Assembly: GCA_958496175.1 (NCBI GenBank)
Contig: OY292278.1
Span: 12,028,001 to 12,092,000 of the forward strand
Reading direction: 5' to 3'
Source: Sisyra terminalis
Taxonomy: Eukaryota; Arthropoda; Insecta; Neuroptera; Sisyridae
DNA length: 64,000 bases
This document shows, one piece after another, positions 34,251 to 47,600 of the stretch. Below the pieces are notes generated by a model. The model ran no database searches. It was not told the DNA's origin and was given only the letters and a program-made list of their open reading frames with translations. The translations under genes and the position numbers were made by a program. Positions within the stretch are counted from its first letter, which is position 1. Each line of letters opens with the position of its first letter.

Positions 34251-35095
34251 TGCTAGTAACAGAAACGAGAACTATAATCTGGGTTTGTTATTGTGCGCAT
34301 GAATATTATGAAAAAGCCTATACCGTTTTGACTCCTTATATCTATACTTCGTGCTCTTTTTTCAGCACAGGATACCACTACAGATAGAAATCATAAATTC
34401 TATCATAATTTTTAATCATAAATTTTTGCCATACCAATGAAAAATCTAGTTATTTTTCGATCAATCTTAAGCAACCTCAGATCAATATTTACGTTAATCA
34501 TTGCTATTGTAAAAAAAAACGTTCAATTTGATCAATAAACGCCCAAAATTATTGGAAAACATTGATGGTATAAAGTTTCCCTTAAACAATTAATTTTACG
34601 TGACTGATGAAACTTCCGTAACTAATAAAAATACAGTAAAACTGTTATTATAAAATTAAATCCTAATTGTGCAATATATTTTACAAGCAGCTCCCTATGA
34701 ACCCTGAAGCTCCTGCCAAAAAGCTGCGAAATATTTCTCTAATAACTAATGATACATAAATAAAGTATTGTTGGTCAATAAAGTTATAAATTTTTGGGGA
34801 AAATAGCCTTGGATTTTTTTTCCTGATTTAATGATTCGTGATATGAACAAGTTTAATAAGTACTGGTCTAAGCTATGAAGCAGATTATTTGGATAAGTAT
34901 CCAATCTACCCGGATAATTATGGCTAAATTTACTTATTTCGGTTTCCATTAAAACCTTCTAGAATACAGAGTAAAAATTAAACCCTTCTTGATCGATTTA
35001 ATATTATAATGTGATATTATGATTAATTATTTGATTCAATATTATAATTCCAATATTTGAATGTGATCTACATACAGTACAATTGTGCAGTATCA

Positions 35096-35256
35096 TCCCT
35101 TTTCTTTGAAAGTGGTATAATGACAAAAATATGAAGGTTTTCTTCGGAAACTATTTAGAGATAAAACCTCAAAAAAAATTTCATTTTTTGTTACATACCA
35201 TGTAGCTTTTCATAAAGAAAAATGACTTACACCACTTTCAAAAAGAACAACCCTTA
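35096..35256. mobile_element. Small MITE with a GAAAGTGGT end
   Basis: The ends CCCTTTTCTTTGAAAGTGGT and ACCACTTTCAAAAAGAACAA are inverted. The ends resemble F3 in the GAAAGTG core, but the interior differs. Confidence 0.6.
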
Positions 35257-37590
35257 TATTGAAATAAATTTTAATAGATTAAAGCTGGCTTATTATTCAA
35301 GTTTGAATAATATTCAAATTTATTGAAAATATGTTGAAGGATACATGTTATTACAAATCAGAAGATTTGCATCTTTCCTATAAGGTTGCCAATTTGATTT
35401 ATCATTTAGATACATCAATGAATAGCCAGCAAAAGATGCTTTAAGGAAATGATTCTATTTTGGTAGTACATCCCAATTTAAGTTAGAAGAAATCAAAAAT
35501 AAGTGCAATGAGAAAATTTCGATAGGAAAATGGAAGTTAGTTCCAAGTCAACTCACAGGTAAAACTGGAGGAATTCTGGAATTCTTAAGTAAAACTGAAT
35601 AGGATATTTAAGTATAACTACCACCATTGTAAAGACACCAAAAAAATGCATGTTAAAGAAAATTTATTGCGAATTCTTGCAAATTAATCCTGGAAAATTT
35701 AGTTCTTCTGTGATAGAATATTCAGAACCATTTTTAAAAAGCTCAATATATGCAAGTTATGAGAAATAAAAACCACCAAAAATAAACATGGAAACATCCA
35801 AAGCTTTCATCTTTCACATTAAAATCCTAGAAAACAAAGTTTATCGTACAAATTCCAATACTTGTTAAGTTTTATTATATCAACAAACGAGTTCACCATC
35901 GATTTATGGGAAAAAAAGAGTTGGATTTCCTTATAGAATTTATGGAAAAAGGATATCCTATCCTTTGCATTAACAATATAGAAAATTGAGTATAAAACAA
36001 AAACAACTTTTCACAGAATTCTTTCTGTTGAAAACATTAAAAGGAAATAATTCTAATAGAAATAATCATAAAGACAAATTCTTTATCAATTATAATAAGT
36101 GTTATTCAGCACATTATAGAAAAAGACGATACTTTTAAACAAATTATCGTAGTTGATTAATTTTATTTCCGTACAAACTAATATTCTAATAAGTAAACAT
36201 TTTATGATTAAAAGACCATTAAAATATTTATGATCAAAGTTGAACAATTTTTAAGACTTGTGTAATAAAAATCAATTTTTATTTCAATTATTATCAATTT
36301 ACATATTTTCCTCGTCAATCTCCACATGAACTATGATCTCCAAGTATATATAATATTCAACATAAAAATTTACAATCTTTTTTTTGAAAATGTTTCTTAC
36401 TAAAACTGCATTGCTATATAGAAGTAACTAACTTTGAAACTAAAAAATGAGAAAATTAAGCCTAAAATCTGTGATATTTCATCAGGAAAAATCAATTAAT
36501 AATGTCGTTATTACATAATAAGAGTAGGTTTTATAGCTCAAGGAAATTAAAGACCGTAAAAACATCAAAAGTTATGGATTTCCGCTTCAGAGGCAAATAC
36601 ATAAAATTGTTAATTATCTTTCAAAATATTTATCAATACTCAACCGAAATAAAAATTCAGTAACAAGTTCACTTCAATCCATAACACTCAGACTTTGGTC
36701 AAGATCAAGGTAAACAAAGCTAATTGTATTATAAGTTGTATACTTTGCTACTATTAATAAATGCACTTTAATCTATTAGCAAAAAAAAAAAATAATTGTT
36801 ATGCATTAAGTGCTATTAACACCTTTGGAAATGTAATCTAATTTTGTACAAAAATTATAATGTACAACGTTTAAATATTTATTTTCTTGATTGGATAACA
36901 AAACGAACGTTACATAACAAATTATCTGAGCAAATTCAGAAATTTTTAAATTATTTTTACTTAAGGAGGTTCTCTAGTGTGACAGATTAAAGAAATCGTT
37001 TTTTGAAGTTATTTAAATCGTAAGAAACTGTATATATCGATAAGTATTATAAATGATCTCTTGTCCAATCAGTGGCTTCGAAAACAATTTTCCATAACAA
37101 AAGCTTAGTTGGCAAAGCGAGGCTAACTGGATCGCGGAATTGGTGAGCGAAGCAAGCAGAGAACGGAGTTTTCTAGATTATTATAAAAAAAAAAACACTT
37201 TGCACCAACCGGATTACCGACGGTAAAAAAGGATACGATTAAATTCAAGAAACTAATTTTTACATATGAATTTTTTTTAAAAATAAGAATTTTGTCGCAA
37301 AACCCGACATTTTGAGTCATAAAACAAATTATATCGAAATGAAATTTAAATGAACTAATTAGTCGAGTATTAAACAATTAGGGAAGAATATTTTTTTAAC
37401 TATTTCAGATTAGATTTTTACAATTTTACCCGACGTAAATACAGTTAATGAAGTAATGGAATATAAAAAATATTGCCCCCCTATTGTTCTTAGATATAAT
37501 GGCTTGCTATATAAAACAAATAAACATAAGTCCACATATTTTTTAAGCAATTGGGATTATATTTGTAAAATATATGTATAGTTTAGAACC
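35257..37590. other. AT-rich non-coding stretch
   Basis: Nothing coding or repetitive was recognised beyond homopolymer runs. Confidence 0.5.
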
Positions 37591-37619
37591 AAAATAAATG
37601 GGGAAACTTAAAAATACCA

Positions 37620-38265
37620 AATCAAATCGGGTGTTTCCCTAGGTAATATATTAGGTTCTATTATCCAAGGTTTATAAAATATACAGGTGGCCTCATGGTG
37701 GCCTCATGGTGGCTACGTGATGGATACGTGGCGTATCCAGAAGAAATTCGTACATATCTTCAGACTGATCAATTTCAAAATTCTTCGTATGACGTCATTT
37801 TTTTTTTCTAATGAAGCAACCTGTGTAATTTACAAACCTGGCCTATTATCTACCTGTTATACACCGATGACCAACGATATTACCACGGAAGCATTCGACG
37901 ATGACATAGTCTTAATAGCTAGTCATGAAAATTCCAGTCGTAGTAAAACGTCTTCAACATCCCCTAAATCTAACTAAGACTTAGAATGACCACCAAATGA
38001 AAAATACAACTAAACCTAACAAAAACAACCCTTGTTAATTTAATCTTAAAGAAAACACCTAAAAAGTCTAGCAACTCCCGAATTTAACTTTCTGAAGTAA
38101 TTAGGAATCCATCTCTACAAACGACCATCTGGAAACTATAAATTACCAAAATCATTAGAAAACAAAATTCTACTGGAACCCAATTTGAAGCCACTAGTAA
38201 TTCATCCATTGTGCTACAATATTGCGAACAATTACTGATTCGCCATGGTATATAACAAACAAAAT
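37620..38265 (+). pseudogene. Jockey-like LINE reverse transcriptase fragment
   Basis: Ignoring a MITE insertion (37666-37841), the plus strand reads, across frames, GVSLGNILGSII then LLYT. The catalytic Asp region follows in decayed form (AFDDDIVLIASHEN, compare the FADD box), then LGIHLYKR, then LPKSLENKILLEPNLKPLVI. The order is that of the Jockey-clade RT palm and thumb. Several frameshifts are present, and both the upstream endonuclease and downstream tail are absent. Confidence 0.75.
37666..37841. mobile_element. 9-bp-TSD MITE (Mutator-like), copy 1
   Basis: Starts CAAGGTTTATAAAATATACA and ends TGTAATTTACAAACCTGG. The flanks TCTATTATC and CCTATTATC are a 9-bp duplication with one change. 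It carries GTGGCCTCATGGTGG repeated, so it is longer than the other two copies. It lies inside a LINE pseudogene. Confidence 0.85.
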
Positions 38266-38279
38266 TCTCCACAAAGACT

Positions 38280-38680
38280 TGATAATAAACACTGTTACAG
38301 TCTTAAACCATTCGAAAGTTCTAATTGTTAAAACTTTCAAATGTTCTATCAATTAGACTGAAGAGAGAAGGAAAACGTTCCAAACTCTATAAGGTTCTAA
38401 TATGAGGTAGAAAGAGATAAAAACATTCGAAACTACGAGAAATGTCTGGAACAGTCTCGAACCTTCCAGAAGTTGCAAGTTGATATATAAATAAGACGAT
38501 CGACTGTCGCCAAATCTACCGAAAGAATATAGAAAAAGTTACGACTAGTACTAATTACGAATAAGTTTAACAGTTACAACCGTTTAAAATAATTGTTAAA
38601 ATAAATAAGTATATTAAAATAAATGGTGTTATTGTTTTATATTCGAAAAAAAATCCTAACGAACCCGTCGATATAAATAA
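38280..38680 (+). mobile_element. Candidate solo LTR with heat-shock-type elements
   Basis: The layout is promoter-like: GAACCTTCCAGAAG (three alternating nGAAn boxes, 38459-38471), then TATATAAATA at 38484-38493, then AATAAA-like sites at 38603-38630 and a T-rich end. No second LTR, primer site or gag/pol was seen, so an LTR is only an inference from layout. Confidence 0.3.
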
Positions 38681-39336
38681 CCGTAAAAACGTAAAAATAC
38701 CAAAGATATGATCAAACCCAGAATAGCTAACCCAAGATCCCAAAAGACTAAAGAGAAAAATGCTGAATGAGTTGCTGAATGTTTGACACCTGAATTAAAA
38801 AGACGAACTTTCGTTGAACACAACTTCAACACGTCAATACCGATAAAGCACTGGCTTATATAGTTAATTTGTTTCAGCTGATTGCTAATTAAAATCGTAA
38901 AAAAAAGTTGAGTTTAAAAAGAATGGTGATAGAGGCTTATCTTTTTCACTTAGCAAACATGTCACAGTAAAATGTAATTAGTTTTTACAATGAAAATATT
39001 TTTTCGAAGTTATTTTCATGAAGTATCTATATTCTATGTCCAATTAACAATTTCGACTTTAATCGGTTAATCTGTTCATAGAAAAGTAAAATTTTATGTT
39101 AGTTTCTTTGCTGATAGTATAAATATTAGTTAAGAAATTAAAAGATGAAATTTATTATAAAATATAGATCCATTTAACAAAAACAGAGAAACCTGGTTTC
39201 ACGATAAATAAATAATTGATTTCATCAATAAACGAAAGCACTTCTATTTATAGTCGACCATAAATATCCAATCTTGACCCCCACCTCTTTACTGTCTTAA
39301 AAAAAGGAAGACATAAATATATTTTAGTAATGCTAT

Positions 39337-39426
39337 TAGGGATGCAAACGATACATCGATTTTTTCAAACATCGATATTTTGCCTAAAAATAGTGGTAAA
39401 AACCATGAAAAATCGATACATCCCTA
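39337..39426. mobile_element. Minimal 90-bp hAT-type MITE
   Basis: The ends TAGGGATGCAAACGATACAT and ATCGATACATCCCTA are inverted. It is flanked on both sides by AATGCTAT, a perfect 8-bp target duplication. Confidence 0.85.
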
Positions 39427-39554
39427 AATGCTATTAGAAATATCAAATTTATCACTTCTTTTTTTTCTTTATGTCCTATATAGTGGCGAATTGCTCATTA
39501 GAGTTCACTCAATATTCACTCGCAACCCTTAATTTGGGAAATATTGGTCTATAC

Positions 39555-39771
39555 CATTGTTTCCTAACCTGTGGTCCGCGGACCCCTGGGGGTCCGCGAG
39601 CCTATGTTTGGGGCTCCGCAGTCCCATTTGAAAAAATTTGTTTTTTAATTTAATGAAGGAATACTAAAATATAATATTGTCCGAAAATTGCACCTTTTTT
39701 TCAATCAGGGGTCCTTGGCATTATGCTTCATTTCCTTGGGGGTCGGCGGCTGAAAAGGTTAGCAACCGCTG
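39555..39771. mobile_element. hAT-type MITE, family H1 copy 1
   Basis: The ends CATTGTTTCCTAACCTGTGG and GGTTAGCAACCGCTG are inverted. The flanks GTCTATAC and GTCTATAT form an 8-bp duplication with one change. The interior is rich in GGTCCGCG. A second copy is at 54148-54370. Confidence 0.85.
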
Positions 39772-39779
39772 GTCTATAT

Positions 39780-41000
39780 CATTAAAAAAAACCTACTCAA
39801 ATCAAATAAAACACGCCACATCTACCCTACCTTAATTATAAAACAATCGATTCAATAACCACCTGCTTAAAGTGACCTTTACTTCTTCATAAAAAATGAT
39901 ATATCACTAAGTATTTTCTTCCCACGTATTAATGTTATTTCTTAAAATGATCACCTGAATAAGGTAATCAAATATGGGCTATAAACTCAGGTTTTACTTC
40001 ACCTTACAATACCGAACAATAATAAAATACTTTTCAACCAAACTTGTGGTATATTGAATGAAAAACAAAGTAAAATAATTTGCAAAAATTGTTCAGAATA
40101 TTCATAATATTAAATTATATGTAAAACCATAAACATCTTTATAATTGACAAACATCATTTATTGTTGTAATAAATTTTATTATGTACTGACTGCAACAAT
40201 TATTATTGCTAGCGTTTTTAAGAAATTCAAACAAATATTTTATTTTTTAATCACATTAAAAAAAATACAAATTTATCCATCATCGAAGAAAAATGAAAAT
40301 AAAATATTCATCAACTACCTCCTAAGTTACTTCAATTTTCTTAATATAATTGCCAATTGTAAAATTGTCTAGTCGTCATAATATATCAATTAAATGATTA
40401 AATATTGACAATAAATTGTATATATATTAGAGTGACTACTGAAAAATTATTACATCATAATTTAATCCAATGAAAAATTTCCCTAGCAACAGTCCTACAT
40501 TTGGTTCGATATGGAAAAATCAAAACAATTTTCAAAAATCAAAAACAACAAAAGTGGGTCTATACGATTAATGTCAATGGCCGAAAATGTTATCAAATTA
40601 AAAATAACAAACTAGTGAACTTTAATAATATGATAAATAATCGATCCAGTTAAAATAGCTTTCCTGTTTGCCATGAAATAAGGTCAATTATAACTATAAA
40701 CATCAAAATTAGTGGTTCCCAAATACTTAAATAAGTTATTTTCTACCAAGCTTTTGAGATATGGGCAAGATTTCTTGTCATTTTCTTTTTTAAATAAATT
40801 AAATTTCAAGTATCAGTTGAAGGTCAAAATTGTTTCAAATATTTGATTAAGGATGATAAAATTTAAAATGATAAAATTTTACCGAAACCGAATAGCCGGA
40901 GGAGCCAATGTTTGAGCTATCAAAATCTATAAAAGCTTCAACTCCAACAATCGTATATTGAATGCACTGCAGTAAAATCTAAGCCTATTTTCAAGAATCT
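39780..41000. other. AT-rich non-coding stretch
   Basis: No gene or repeat family was recognised. Confidence 0.45.
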
Positions 41001-41007
41001 TATAGCC

Positions 41008-41130
41008 CATAACAGCCAAGGTTTTTAGAGACTCTAGGGTTCATAAAAAACCGTAAATCGAGAAATATTGAACATTTTCTCGATACAAGAATCGAATCCA
41101 GCATTTACTAGTTTTGATTACTTGGCCTTA
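41008..41130 (-). mobile_element. tRNA-derived SINE, copy D
   Basis: It carries the inverted tail block GAGACTCTAGGGTTCAT and the B-box region inverted as AGAATCGAATCC. The A-box end is reduced to TTACTTGGCC. Confidence 0.65.
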
Positions 41131-42585
41131 TTTGAATTAGAGTTTAAAAGTAGCATCTTGCGACAAAAAATATGCTCAAAAGTTATTAAAATTGAAACCG
41201 GAATTGAAGCTACATTTAAATTTTGCCTTCAAACTCGAACCTGGCTCGATTGTTTTAAAATAATTGAGTCTGGAATAGAAGCTTAAACTAATTTAGATCT
41301 CCCCAAGCGTCCTAAACCAAACCCAAAACTTTCTTTTAAAAAGGAAAGCAAAATTTACAATTTTTCAGTTAAAGTATTGAAAATATTTTTTCTATACATA
41401 AAACAATAAATCCAGAGTATCCATTTTTTATTATTAATGAACCAAAAGGTAATATCAAAAGCTCAATTTTTGATTGATTCATGTATCCTTTGGGTATGAG
41501 TATTTCCTATCGGAAGCGTTTTTTACTGAAGAATCAATTAATTGCAACTATTGTGGACAATAAGTATCCAAAAATGTACTTTTTTGAAGAATTTAAAGCT
41601 TTGGTCAAATTAACATAGGTACCCATTTCCTAACTTTTTCTAGTAAAAAACCGGACATATTCGAACGTTCATTATCAAGAGGTAGTTATAAAAATAATCC
41701 TAAAACCCAAACTTAAACCAAACTTTGTAAACTTATTCAATTTCAGATTTATTTTTCATAACAAAAATGTCAAATCTTTTGGATGGTTAGGTGCAAAGGG
41801 TTGAAACATTCAAAAATCCAACTTTGGATTCCCAAAAAAATGTATCCTTAACTGTTAAAAGTTTGTTAAAAACATCAAAATTTCTTGTAGGAAATTTCGA
41901 AGGACTAATATTAATCGTAACAAAATCAAACGCTTTTATGAAACAACAACATTTAAGGGTGAATTTTTGAATTTTAAGTCCTCAATAACTAACAAACTAT
42001 GGGGCTAAAACCTCTGGTATTTTTCTTATGGTAATTAAATCCATAAATGAGAACAAGTTCATCGAATTTGGTTGAGTTCAACTTCCAACGAACATTTTTT
42101 TGTCTACTTTCCGAAATTTCCACCTCTTGAGAATCAACCCTCAATTTTTTCAGGTTTTGTATTTAGAATATTTTCAGTAAATATAATTTAAAATCTATTT
42201 ATTCCAACAAACGACTTAATTTTGTATCCATCCCCTTCTGAACTCAACCATCTATCATATCATGTAGAGGAAATTAAGGCTTTAAATTAGGCGTTATAAT
42301 CTTGACTAAAATAATTAAATTAGCTATTAGAATAAAATTATTTCAGCCCTATTTTAGTCTTCCCAAACCAAATTTTGTTAGTCATAACCACAATTTGCAT
42401 TTCCTTCCGCTAAAGCGGTTGTTTAATTGACGACCCTTTTCTGAAGAGTATATTATAAACCAAACAAAATATGGCTAAACTATTCATTTGCCTGTGCAGA
42501 ATTACCAGCTTTGTTTTTTTGATCAAAAGAATTCTAACGAAAAGTTTATAAATAGACTCAACAATATAGGTAATAAATCACATAG

Positions 42586-43045
42586 CAATTACGGAGCGAT
42601 CCAATACTACTTGATAACTACTGAGGAAGATTGCTTGGCAATCGAAGTACATATCTGGGCAAAACGCCAACAATATTTGAGGTTTTGTTTAAATTTATCT
42701 TTAAAGCTTACTTTAGTAAATTATATTAGATAAATAAGACCACAACTTTCATGCAAATTGGTTAAAGTTGTAGGTTTATTTTAAGTCATTGTCCTGAAAA
42801 AGGAGTATATATATGGTTTACTTTAAGGATTTTACAATGAAATTCATATAGTTCTAACTAAAATGAAACTTTGATAAATATCATTTTTTAATATTCAATA
42901 ATATGACATATTTCCTTTGATTATTATTCTTTTTATCACTTTATCCTTTTACGTTATTTCGATTTTTTTAAGTTTCCAATGTATATATTATTAAAACAGT
43001 ATAACAGGTCAAAGTTGGCGAAAAAATCTAATTTGATTTTAAACA
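42586..43045. repeat. F2 element, diverged partial copy
   Basis: It contains CTACTGAGGAAGATTGCTTG and GCAATCGAAGTACATATCTG near 42620-42655 and the F2 end ACAGTATAACAGGTCAAAG near 42995. It is weaker than other copies. The stretch 41131-42580 before it shows nothing I recognise. Confidence 0.5.
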
Positions 43046-43049
43046 AAAT

Positions 43050-45080
43050 AATTATCTTAAGAAACTTTCTCCACTTGGTTAAAGTCGAAAGTTTCAGGAT
43101 CACTTTAACCAAGCTTCATTAAAATTCATAATGAAACTGTAATCTTGTCCAACATATACATTAGACTGAGCCAAGTTGAATGAAATATTCAAATTTAATT
43201 GTGAATAATTTTTGAAAAAGTGATTTTATGTAAAAACGTTAAGAGACCTTTTTTGTAGAGCATTAAATTTCCTTTAAGAATCTATATTGTTCATTTTTAT
43301 ATATTTATTTGTTCGTTAGTTACAAAATTCCAAAATCAAGAAGATAATCTAAAAATTATATCAATGTTTAAAGCTTGATTATTCGAAAACGGCGTGTTTG
43401 GTGAAAATTTTCAAAGAGACATTTTTTGTAGGGAATTTAATTTTCTATAGATATATGTGCAGATGAATTTTTTCCCCTTGCTAGTTTGACAGCATTGACG
43501 CAAAAATGAAAGCACAAATAAAAAATCGAAATTAAAGATGATAGACCTCTTAATATTAAGGGCTCAAACCTTCCCGATATTTTTTTTTGTCACCTTGAAC
43601 AATATTTTCGATATACTTTTCAAAAAAAAAATAAAATAATCGATTTTTTTGACCCAGTCAATTAGAGATTTATTTTTTTACGCCTTTAATAAACAAGTAT
43701 TAAAGATGCAACAGATAAATAAAACATCAAGAAATTTACTTCCCCAATTATGTTTCGCTAATTAATAAAAAAAAATTGTTGATATGAAAACTGAATATTT
43801 GGAAGACTAAATTTAATAGATACAATTTAGTCTTATGTAAATTCAAATAAATTTCGATAATGCATTACCAAAAACCGCCAAAAGTATGCATTTTATCAAC
43901 ATAATATAAAAAAGGCGAAGAAAACTCCTATCGCAAATTACATTTACATTTTTTATTACATCCGAAAATCATAAAGTTTGATAGATATTTATACTTTAAC
44001 ATTCGCCACTCTTATGAACCATTGATAACAACTAATTTTCTTAAAATATTAACTTTTCCCAAGAGTCAAAGTTCAAAAATTGCACTGTAAAAACACGTGG
44101 TTCTTAGTAAAAATGATTTTTTTTTCTATATTTGAAATATATTCTAACCTTTCATCACTTCAACTGATATCGTTAATTACTCAAATAACTGATAAAAAAA
44201 CATACGTTTTTTTTTTTTTTTATTGAAATATTAAAAATAAAATATTCGTTTTATAAAAAGAAAAGAAAAATATTTCATTGTAAATTTCTACGAAATGTTA
44301 CCCTCAAAACCCACCGAAACCCTCACACAAATCAATGCACTATTGAAATCACTTCTCAAAGCACTGATCAATAACTAATTAATATTGATTATTACAACTG
44401 ACTTGATCGAATGATCAAGTGATCTATTGAACGCAATTTTTGCGAGTATTTATAAGTAAATGGTTTTTGTACAAATGAAGATAACGCAAAATAGATATAT
44501 TATTTATAACAAAATCCACCAACACTTGTTACACTCGCACATATCGCTCACATATTAATATAATAAAATGAGATTTTTTTTCCAATAAAAAATTCAACAT
44601 TGATTAGATAGAAATTTTGATGAACTCAAGCATTTTTAATCGATCGCTCGTTAAATGCAATTTAAAATTGTTCGTCCGCTAATGTTTTATGCGAAGAAAA
44701 GTTTTTCGCATGATAAATATTGTATTGACAATGGCAAATGATTGAGTCAACAGAAAAAGAAAAAAGAAATGTTTACTTTTAATATATATAAAAAAAATAA
44801 TATAATTATGACACTTGAGTGATCTTTGATATTAACTGATGTCGTTATCAAAATACTATATAGTCACGACCAGGTGAAGTTCAAGTACTTATTATAGTTT
44901 TCTGTGCCAATTTATCGCTTGGGCCTTATGTAGGGTAATCATAATTTGTAATAGAATTTTTATCAAAAAAAAAAAAATTCCATATACAAATAAGTAATTA
45001 TTCTCACTTTATAAAAGTGTACTTGAATTATATATAAAGTTTTAGACTTTGTCACTACATTTAAATATTAAACCCAATTT
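43050..45080. other. AT-rich non-coding stretch
   Basis: Low-complexity AT-rich DNA with several T and A runs. No gene, tRNA or defined repeat was recognised. Confidence 0.5.
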
Positions 45081-45084
45081 TTGG

Positions 45085-45955
45085 ATAATCACGCGTTTCA
45101 AATGATCTTATTCCACGTTTATTAATTACTAGCAAATAAAAGATATTGTCCCCCCCCAAGAAAAAAATCCTGAATCCACCCTTGTCCGTAGGGTATGCCT
45201 ACTTCCTATAAGGAATACACCGAATATTAAAATTTCATCAGTCAGAGGAGTATATAAATAAACATTTTATATATGCACGGTTTTAAAAACGTTTTTATTT
45301 TAAGCTTTATTACTATTATTATTATTATTAGTATTACTATTACCTTTTTGTCGTTAATATTTCCTTACTGAGCAACCCTAAGGATCTATTTACAACTTTG
45401 TAAAAAAAAATTTTACTATCATATTATTATCTATAAAAACTTTTATATTTCAAAAAGGCAATTTTTTGTACTTTAAATTAAATTACTGTGCTTTTTAATA
45501 GTTCAACTAAAAATATTAATACAGATCATTTTTTTACTTTTAAATACCTTTTCAATGATATATAACTCGCCTATCTAAAGTAATTTTTTTTTTCATCCCT
45601 CAGTTTTTACGTAGGGGGTACATTCCCTTATTATTTTTAAGGAATGATAAATAGCCTAACATTTGTGGGTAATTGTGTTGTATCTTAATATAAAGTTTCA
45701 TTAAATTCGGTTGTTCCGTTTTTTAGTTAAATCACCAGCGCACGCGATGTAAGAAAGTTTTTTGGAAATTTTTTCACACATTATTGGAGTTTTAGTATGG
45801 ATCCCTAATTTTTTTGAAAATTTAATATAGCCTATGTTCACCGGAAATAGTGTAGCTTCCTAACAGTGAAAGAGTTTTTCAAATCGGTCAAGTAGTTTCG
45901 GAGCCTATTCAAAGCAAACAAACAATCAAATCTTTCCTCTTTATAATAAGACTAA
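45085..45955 (+). repeat. LINE-like non-coding repeat, 3' part (copy i)
   Basis: It matches 50010-50650 block by block: TATAAGGAATACA.CGAATAT, a TATTATTATTA run, CTAAGG.TCTATTTACAAC and AATTCGGTTGTTCC. It ends with CAAATCGGTCAAGTAGTTTC, the style of RTE-type LINE tails. No reading frame was found. Confidence 0.6.
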
Positions 45956-46035
45956 TTAATTATTAATTGCTGTTTGTTCCATGCCTTTTTGTAACTATCG
46001 ATAAAATCCAGATAGCTTTTCATAGTATACAATAT

Positions 46036-46937
46036 TGAGTTGTTCGGAAAGTAATTTCGTTTTTTCCTGACAAAAGATTTAATTGTATTTTTTGCACTCA
46101 TTTTATAATTAAGCAGTATAATCATTGTATTTTTTGAGAGCTAATATAGCAAGGCTTGTATGTGAAAAAACTCAAATGATTCTACGCAAAAGTTTTTGGT
46201 ACGTGTCCTTTTAAATATAGAGAGCAAAAACCAGAATTTTCCTCATATATTACTTTTTCACTATAGAAAAGGTAAAATGCTGTTCAATCAAGAAAATATT
46301 AACCGATGTATATGCAGAAGATGTATTGGCAGCACGCCACTGCCAAAACTAGTATGTGCAATTTGAATCGTCGGCAATTTTGATGTCGAAGATGCACCAC
46401 GGTCTGGAAGACCGGTTGAAGCTGATCAAGTCACAATGAAATCATTAGTTAATGCAAGCCAGTGAATAACAGCACGTGAGATCGGTAAAAGGTAAAATTT
46501 ACCAAATTCAATTGTTAATGACCCACTTGAAAGACCTAGGATTAACCTCGAACCCCGATATATGGGTTTTCTATGTTTTTATGGGGAGAAATTTGACCTC
46601 ATACAAGTTTTGTGCCCTCCCAAAAGCTTTTACAACTTGAATGGTATAAACTGCCATACCCATCATATTCTACAAATCTGGTACCTTCGGTTTATTATTG
46701 GTTTTGACCACTACAAAATCTTTTGGACGGTAAAACCTTTACTTCAAATGAAGAAGTCAAAAATCCCCCAAGAACAGTTTTTGGCTAAAAAAAGAGCAAA
46801 AATCATACTACAGCCAGAAAAATGGCAAAAGGTATTGAACCAGAATGGCCAATATATAATTTAATAAAATATTTATTCACTGTACGAAAATTGCCTTTCA
46901 TTATCACAAAAAAAGAAATTACTTTCCGAGCAACCTA
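46036..46937 (+). pseudogene. mariner element, internally deleted
   Basis: The ends GTTGTTCGGAAAGTAATTTC and GAAATTACTTTCCGAGCAAC are inverted. The plus strand holds pieces of a mariner transposase. The N-terminal helix-turn-helix region (FDVEDAPRSGRPVEADQVT, then ITAREIGK) lies near 46380-46490. A C-terminal piece (PEKWQKVLNQNGQYII) ends at 46864, in a different frame. The DDE core between them is missing. At about 0.9 kb it is shorter than an intact copy of about 1.3 kb. Confidence 0.85.
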
Positions 46938-47199
46938 ATAACTACATACTACGCTTTTCGGTTCACTCCTGCGATCAAATGAGGAAAAAGGAACAATAAT
47001 GTTTCTGTTATGGCCAATGACATCACATGTGTAATACTAAACATCCCGGATAGAACTCTAATCAGGATACCCTCATTTAATCCTTCATGTAAAGCAGCTC
47101 CTTTTATGCTCAGTTGCATTGTTTAAAATAGGAGTCTATATCCTTTTTGGATAGTCATTTTTTTCCCACTGATATAAGTAAAAAATATTAACTGTTGTC

Positions 47200-47600
47200 T
47201 ACCAAATGCAATTTTCCAGTGAATTTTTCAATACGTACTATTAAACTACTCAAGTATGATTCCACTGAGTCACAAGTTGCGAATCCCTGGTCTAAAACAT
47301 TGACAACCAGGTGTAATTTATCCAGATATTTTTGGCTGAATCTCGCTTCTAAAAATCACCACATTAAGAACTTTATGCTTATCATGGCCAGTGATATACC
47401 AAAGGGCACCTGTTGTAATCTTAAATATTTTTGGCAGAAACCAGTGGATTTTTTCAAGGTTGGAGCTTCTATCGACTTTCCTCAGCATACATCTATAGTT
47501 TTAATAAAAGTTTTGGGAACAACTAGCTTACTATCCAGGAATAGTCGTGAATTTCTATCCCACAGCCTCTACAGGGTTTTATTTGTATTAACTTGATTAC
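47200..47600 (-). pseudogene. Possible Gypsy-type reverse transcriptase remnant
   Basis: The minus strand reads STGFCQKYLRLQQVPFGISLA in one frame, like the gypsy RT block with SGFWQ and LPFGIS. DKLHLVVNVLDQGF follows after a stop. The match is short and there is no catalytic YVDD, so this is tentative. Confidence 0.35.

Noticed and set aside
37687..37977. 96-codon plus-strand open frame as a gene
   Set aside because: It starts inside a MITE and runs into a decayed LINE, so it is a chance fusion.
47195..47596. 133-codon plus-strand open frame as a gene
   Set aside because: No domain on the plus strand. The minus strand gives a weak reverse-transcriptase match, so it is listed as a possible pseudogene.
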